Origin: Streptomyces coelicoflavus
GTDB taxonomy: Bacteria; Actinomycetota; Actinomycetes; Streptomycetales; Streptomycetaceae
Assembly (NCBI RefSeq): GCF_003112555.1
Contig: NZ_BEWB01000003.1
Coordinates: 372,001-436,000 of the forward strand
DNA length: 64,000 nucleotides
Reading direction: 5' to 3'
The notes beneath the pieces were generated by a model. The model was not told where the DNA came from and did not search any database. It saw nothing but the letters and a program-made list of their open reading frames with translations. Each line of letters starts with the position of its first letter. The first letter of the stretch is position 1. The position numbers were made by a program, and so were the translations under genes. This document shows, piece by piece, positions 61,202 to 64,000 of this stretch.

Positions 61202-63262
61202 ATGAACACTCAGAACGCGTACACCTCAGGCGCGAGCGCGTCGTCCGGCGGGTCTTCCCGCGCGACCGGCGAGGAGCAGCCCGCTTCCGGCGCTCACGGC
61301 ACCCCGGCCCGGCCGCCCGCCCCCCGCCGGACCACGCCCTCGCGGCGTTCCGTGGTCACGGCGACCGGTGCCTCGGCGATCGCCGTCGGGCTCACCGCCG
61401 CCTCAGCCACCGCCGCGACCGCGCTCAGTCCCGCCACCGCGCCGGCGATCACGCCGGCCGCGGCGCCGCCCGGCACCGACCCCGAGGCGTACCGGACGGT
61501 CGCCCGCGCGGTCGTCGTCCACGACGCACACGACAAGCCCCTGGTCCCGTCCTACGTGAAGGCGGTCAACGACGGTCTGCCGGCCAGCCGGGGCAAGGGC
61601 ACCAAGCGGGTCCTGGTCGTCGGGGCCGGTCCGGCGGGACTGCTCGCCGCCGACCTGCTCAACCGCGCGGGCCACGACGTCGTCGTGATCGAGGCCAACG
61701 GCAACCGGGTCGGCGGCCGTATCAAGACCTTCCGCAAGGGCGGTCACGAGAAGGGCCGGCAGCCTTTCGCCGACCCCCGGCAGTACGCCGAGGCCGGCGC
61801 CATGCGGCTGCCGGAGAGCCACCCGCTCCTCATGGCCCTGCTCGAGAAGTTCGACCTGCCCCGCCAGGAGTTCTACCTGGTCGACGTCGACCCCGACGAC
61901 CCGGCGAAGAAGACCAACCGCACCTGGATCCACGTCAACGGCGTCCACGAGCGGCGCGCCGACTACGACAGGAACCCGGAACGGGTCAACGACACCTTCG
62001 GCGTCACCGGCGCCAACCGCGGGAAGACCGCCGCCGCCATCCTCGCGGACGCCCTCGCCCCCGTGCACCGGCTCATCCGCGGCAAGGAGGGCACGGCACT
62101 CGTCGACGGCTGGACCGAGGTGCTCGAGAAGTACGGGCACTGGTCCATGTACCGCTACCTCACCGAAGCCGCCGGTCTCGACACGAGGACCATCGACCTC
62201 GTCGGGACCATCCAGAACCTGACCTCGCGACTGCACCTCTCCTTCCTGCACAGCTTCCTGTCCAGCGCGCTGATCGACCCCAAGACCAGGTTCTGGGAGA
62301 TCAAGGGCGGCACCGCGCTGCTCGCCGACGCCATGTACGCGCCGGTGAAGGGGAAGGTACGGCTGGACCGGCGGGCCGTACGCATCGAACGCACCGGCGG
62401 CAAGGTACGGGTGCACACCGTCTCCGAGGACTGCCAGACGGGCAAGGGGGGCACCACGGAGGTCTTCGAGGGGGACGAGGCGATCGTCACCGTTCCCTTC
62501 TCCGGACTGCGGCACGTCGCCTTCGACCCCCCGCTGTCGTACGGCAAGCGCCGGGCCGTCACGGAGCTGCACTACGACGCCGCGACCAAGGTGCTGCTGG
62601 AGTTCTCCCGCCGCTGGTGGGAGATGACCGAGGAGCAGTGGAAGGAGGCCCTCGACGGCATCGAGGACGGCCTCTACGACAAGTACCGGGCGGGCAAGGT
62701 CACGGACGCCCGGCACCTCGGCGCACACAAGTCCGTGCGGGCCCTGGGGGTGACGGTCCCCGACGCCTACAAGCACTGCTTCGCCGCGTTCCGGCCCGCC
62801 GGGGAGGGCGAGGTCGAGGCCGCGCACGTCCGAGGCGGCGGGTCCGTCAGCGACAACGCCAACCGCTTCATGTACTTCGAGCACGCCCACCCCATGGAGG
62901 GCAGCGACGGCGGCATCGTGCTGGCCTCCTACAGCTGGTCCGACGACGCCCTCAAGTGGGACGCCTACGCCGACGAGGAGCGCTGTCTGCGCGCCCTCGC
63001 CGGAGTGCAGGCCGTCTTCGGCCGCCGGTGCGAGGTCTTCTTCACCACCAAGTGCCGGACCCAGTCGTGGATGCGCGACCACTACGCCTACGGCGAGGCG
63101 TCCGTGCTCTTCCCCGGCCAGCACACGGAGCTGTTCCCGGACATCCCCACGTCGGAAGGACCCCTGCACTTCGCGGGCGACCACACCTCGATCAAACCCG
63201 CCTGGATCGAGGGCGCCCTCGAATCAGCCGTCCGGACCGCCCTGAAGGTGCACACGGGCTGA
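61202..63262 (+). CDS. Tat-exported L-amino-acid oxidase, L-glutamate-oxidase-like flavoenzyme
   Basis: A 686-residue FAD amine oxidase. A 45-residue disordered start leads to a twin-arginine motif (SRRSVVT, Arg48-Arg49) and a signal-type helix. The FAD site is [17 protein letters not shown] at about 137-153 with [13 protein letters not shown] next. From memory it closely parallels Streptomyces L-glutamate oxidase. Residues matching that enzyme's substrate contacts Arg124, Arg305, His312 and Trp653 appear as Arg202, Arg343, His350 and Trp623. The loop between its large domains is shorter than in the processed Streptomyces enzyme. Reaction: L-glutamate (or similar) + O2 + H2O to 2-oxoacid, NH3 and H2O2, secreted. 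Start fixed by GGGTGGG. Confidence 0.88.
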   Translation: MNTQNAYTSGASASSGGSSRATGEEQPASGAHGTPARPPAPRRTTPSRRSVVTATGASAIAVGLTAASATAATALSPATAPAITPAAAPPGTDPEAYRTVARAVVVHDAHDKPLVPSYVKAVNDGLPASRGKGTKRVLVVGAGPAGLLAADLLNRAGHDVVVIEANGNRVGGRIKTFRKGGHEKGRQPFADPRQYAEAGAMRLPESHPLLMALLEKFDLPRQEFYLVDVDPDDPAKKTNRTWIHVNGVHERRADYDRNPERVNDTFGVTGANRGKTAAAILADALAPVHRLIRGKEGTALVDGWTEVLEKYGHWSMYRYLTEAAGLDTRTIDLVGTIQNLTSRLHLSFLHSFLSSALIDPKTRFWEIKGGTALLADAMYAPVKGKVRLDRRAVRIERTGGKVRVHTVSEDCQTGKGGTTEVFEGDEAIVTVPFSGLRHVAFDPPLSYGKRRAVTELHYDAATKVLLEFSRRWWEMTEEQWKEALDGIEDGLYDKYRAGKVTDARHLGAHKSVRALGVTVPDAYKHCFAAFRPAGEGEVEAAHVRGGGSVSDNANRFMYFEHAHPMEGSDGGIVLASYSWSDDALKWDAYADEERCLRALAGVQAVFGRRCEVFFTTKCRTQSWMRDHYAYGEASVLFPGQHTELFPDIPTSEGPLHFAGDHTSIKPAWIEGALESAVRTALKVHTG

Positions 63263-63274
63263 CGTCCCCCTGCC

Positions 63275-63309
63275 GGCACGGCGCTCGCGGAACTCCGCAG
63301 CGCCGTGCC
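63275..63309. terminator. Bidirectional terminator between oxidase and RibD-like gene
   Basis: GGCACGGCGC at 63275-63284 pairs with GCGCCGTGCC at 63300-63309, with further GCGG/CCGC pairing inside. It lies directly between two convergent stops. Confidence 0.8.
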
Positions 63310-63310
63310 G

Positions 63311-63958
63311 TCATCGACGCCAGAAGAGGTGGTGCGTCACGCCGCTCGGGCTGGGCACGACCTCCATGTGGTACCGGTCCAGCAGCTGCTCGGGCGAGTC
63401 CCACAGGCGCAGCCCGGACCCGAGCGTCACCGGCGCGACGGCCACGTGCAGGGTGTCGACGAGGCCGGCGTCGAGGAACTCCCGGACGGTGCTCACACCG
63501 CCGCCGAGCCGGACGTCCTTGCCCTGCGCGGCCTCCCGCGCCTGCGCGAGCACGGTGGCGGGTTCGCCGTCCACGAAGTGGAACGTGGTGTCGGAGAGCG
63601 TGAACGACGGACGCGCGTGGTGGGTCAGAACGAACACCGGCGTGTGGAACGGCGGCTCGTCACCCCACCAGCCCTGCCACTCGTGGTCCTGCCACGGGCC
63701 GCGCTGGGGCCCGAACTTGTTGCGGCCCATGATCTCGGCGCCGATGTTGTGGCTGAAGTCCCGCGTGAAGTAGTCGTCGAGGCCCCGGCTCCCGCCGGGC
63801 TCGGTGCGGCCCGGCCAGCCCGCCGTGGCGACGGCCCAGCCGTGCAGCTGCCCCGGATCGACGTCGCGGCCGAAGGGCCGCTCCAGGCTCTGGTCCTCTC
63901 CGGCGGCGACGCCGTCGCGCGAGACGGCGAAATTCTGTACGCGCAGTAGCTGGTCCAT
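63311..63958 (-). CDS. RibD C-terminal/dihydrofolate-reductase-like protein
   Basis: A 215-residue protein starting MDQLLRVQNFAVSRDGV with the DHFR/RibD-reductase fold. Typical features are IGAEIMGRNKFG at about 73-84, VFVLTHHARPSF and GKDVRLGGGVSTVREFLDAGLVDTLHV, which binds NADPH. It is related to YyaP/YwjB-like reductases rather than true dihydrofolate reductase, so substrate is unknown. The ATG has GAGGGA five to six bases upstream. Its upstream region leaves the window. Confidence 0.9.
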   Translation of the reverse strand: MDQLLRVQNFAVSRDGVAAGEDQSLERPFGRDVDPGQLHGWAVATAGWPGRTEPGGSRGLDDYFTRDFSHNIGAEIMGRNKFGPQRGPWQDHEWQGWWGDEPPFHTPVFVLTHHARPSFTLSDTTFHFVDGEPATVLAQAREAAQGKDVRLGGGVSTVREFLDAGLVDTLHVAVAPVTLGSGLRLWDSPEQLLDRYHMEVVPSPSGVTHHLFWRR

Positions 63959-64000
63959 GCGTTCCCTCGTCCGGTCCTGTTGGTTCCTGGCGATGCGTCC

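Overview
The window reads as core-chromosome DNA of a Streptomyces or very close relative. The GC content is very high, third codon positions are almost all G or C, GTG and TTG starts are common, and stop/start overlaps (ATGA, GTGA) run through most operons. I found no TTA codon in any convincing gene. Typical streptomycete families are present: DUF6479, DUF6126, LpqC-like esterase, class F sortase, SpoIIE/GAF phosphatase with RsbW-like kinase, and NarL-type histidine kinases beside FtsX/MacB ABC exporters. I see no rRNA, tRNA, prophage, transposase, CRISPR array or antibiotic cluster. Species and synteny statements rest on recall, not on a search.

Layout. 0-7 kb (minus strand): a truncated gene, a GH13 alpha-glucosidase, a nucleoside hydrolase, an M24 metallopeptidase with a coupled mini-ORF, a DUF6479 membrane protein, and a coupled LysR / small ORF / class-A-beta-lactamase-like operon. 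7-12 kb: LpqC-like lipoprotein esterase, NTF2-domain penicillin-binding protein, a TatA-like protein, and TerB and Spo0M genes that share a near-identical palindromic box. 12-15 kb: two coupled CNNM/CBS membrane proteins and a hypothetical protein. 15-26 kb: two histidine-kinase/ABC-exporter modules. The first has its own response regulator and a box repeated in front of both the kinase and the exporter. The second has a kinase with no regulator beside it and a perfect palindrome in the divergent promoter region.

26-34 kb: an envelope-type cluster of polytopic GT-C-like protein, membrane cytochrome b/molybdopterin oxidoreductase, small membrane protein, methyltransferase, DUF2064 protein, GT2 glycosyltransferase, OmpR-type two-component system and an NAD-dependent epimerase carrying a zinc-ribbon insert. 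34-37 kb: cell-wall-type surface protein with class F sortase, then an ECF sigma factor with a membrane partner and a DUF952 protein. 37-40 kb: DEAD-box helicase and cold-shock protein, a plausible cold/RNA-remodelling pair, then a ferritin-like protein. 40-49 kb: secreted propeller protein, TerD, VOC protein, PAP2 phosphatase, RsbW-like kinase facing a GAF-PP2C phosphatase, ArsR regulator, DUF6126 and beta-carbonic anhydrase.

49-54 kb: kdpFABC, preceded by a hairpin and a 27-residue membrane micro-ORF coupled to kdpF, with no kdpDE alongside. 54-57 kb: an ECF41-type sigma factor with its expected oxidoreductase partner and a polysaccharide deacetylase. 57-61 kb: PH-domain membrane protein, then ECF sigma factor, membrane partner and lipoprotein. 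61-64 kb: a Tat-exported flavoenzyme closely resembling Streptomyces L-glutamate oxidase, and a RibD/DHFR-like protein.

The most useful leads are regulatory: the TCS/ABC double box, the TerB/Spo0M double box, the palindrome between orphan kinase and exporter, several candidate coding mini-ORFs, and a large set of genes whose -10 element sits 6-7 nt before the start codon, implying leaderless mRNAs.
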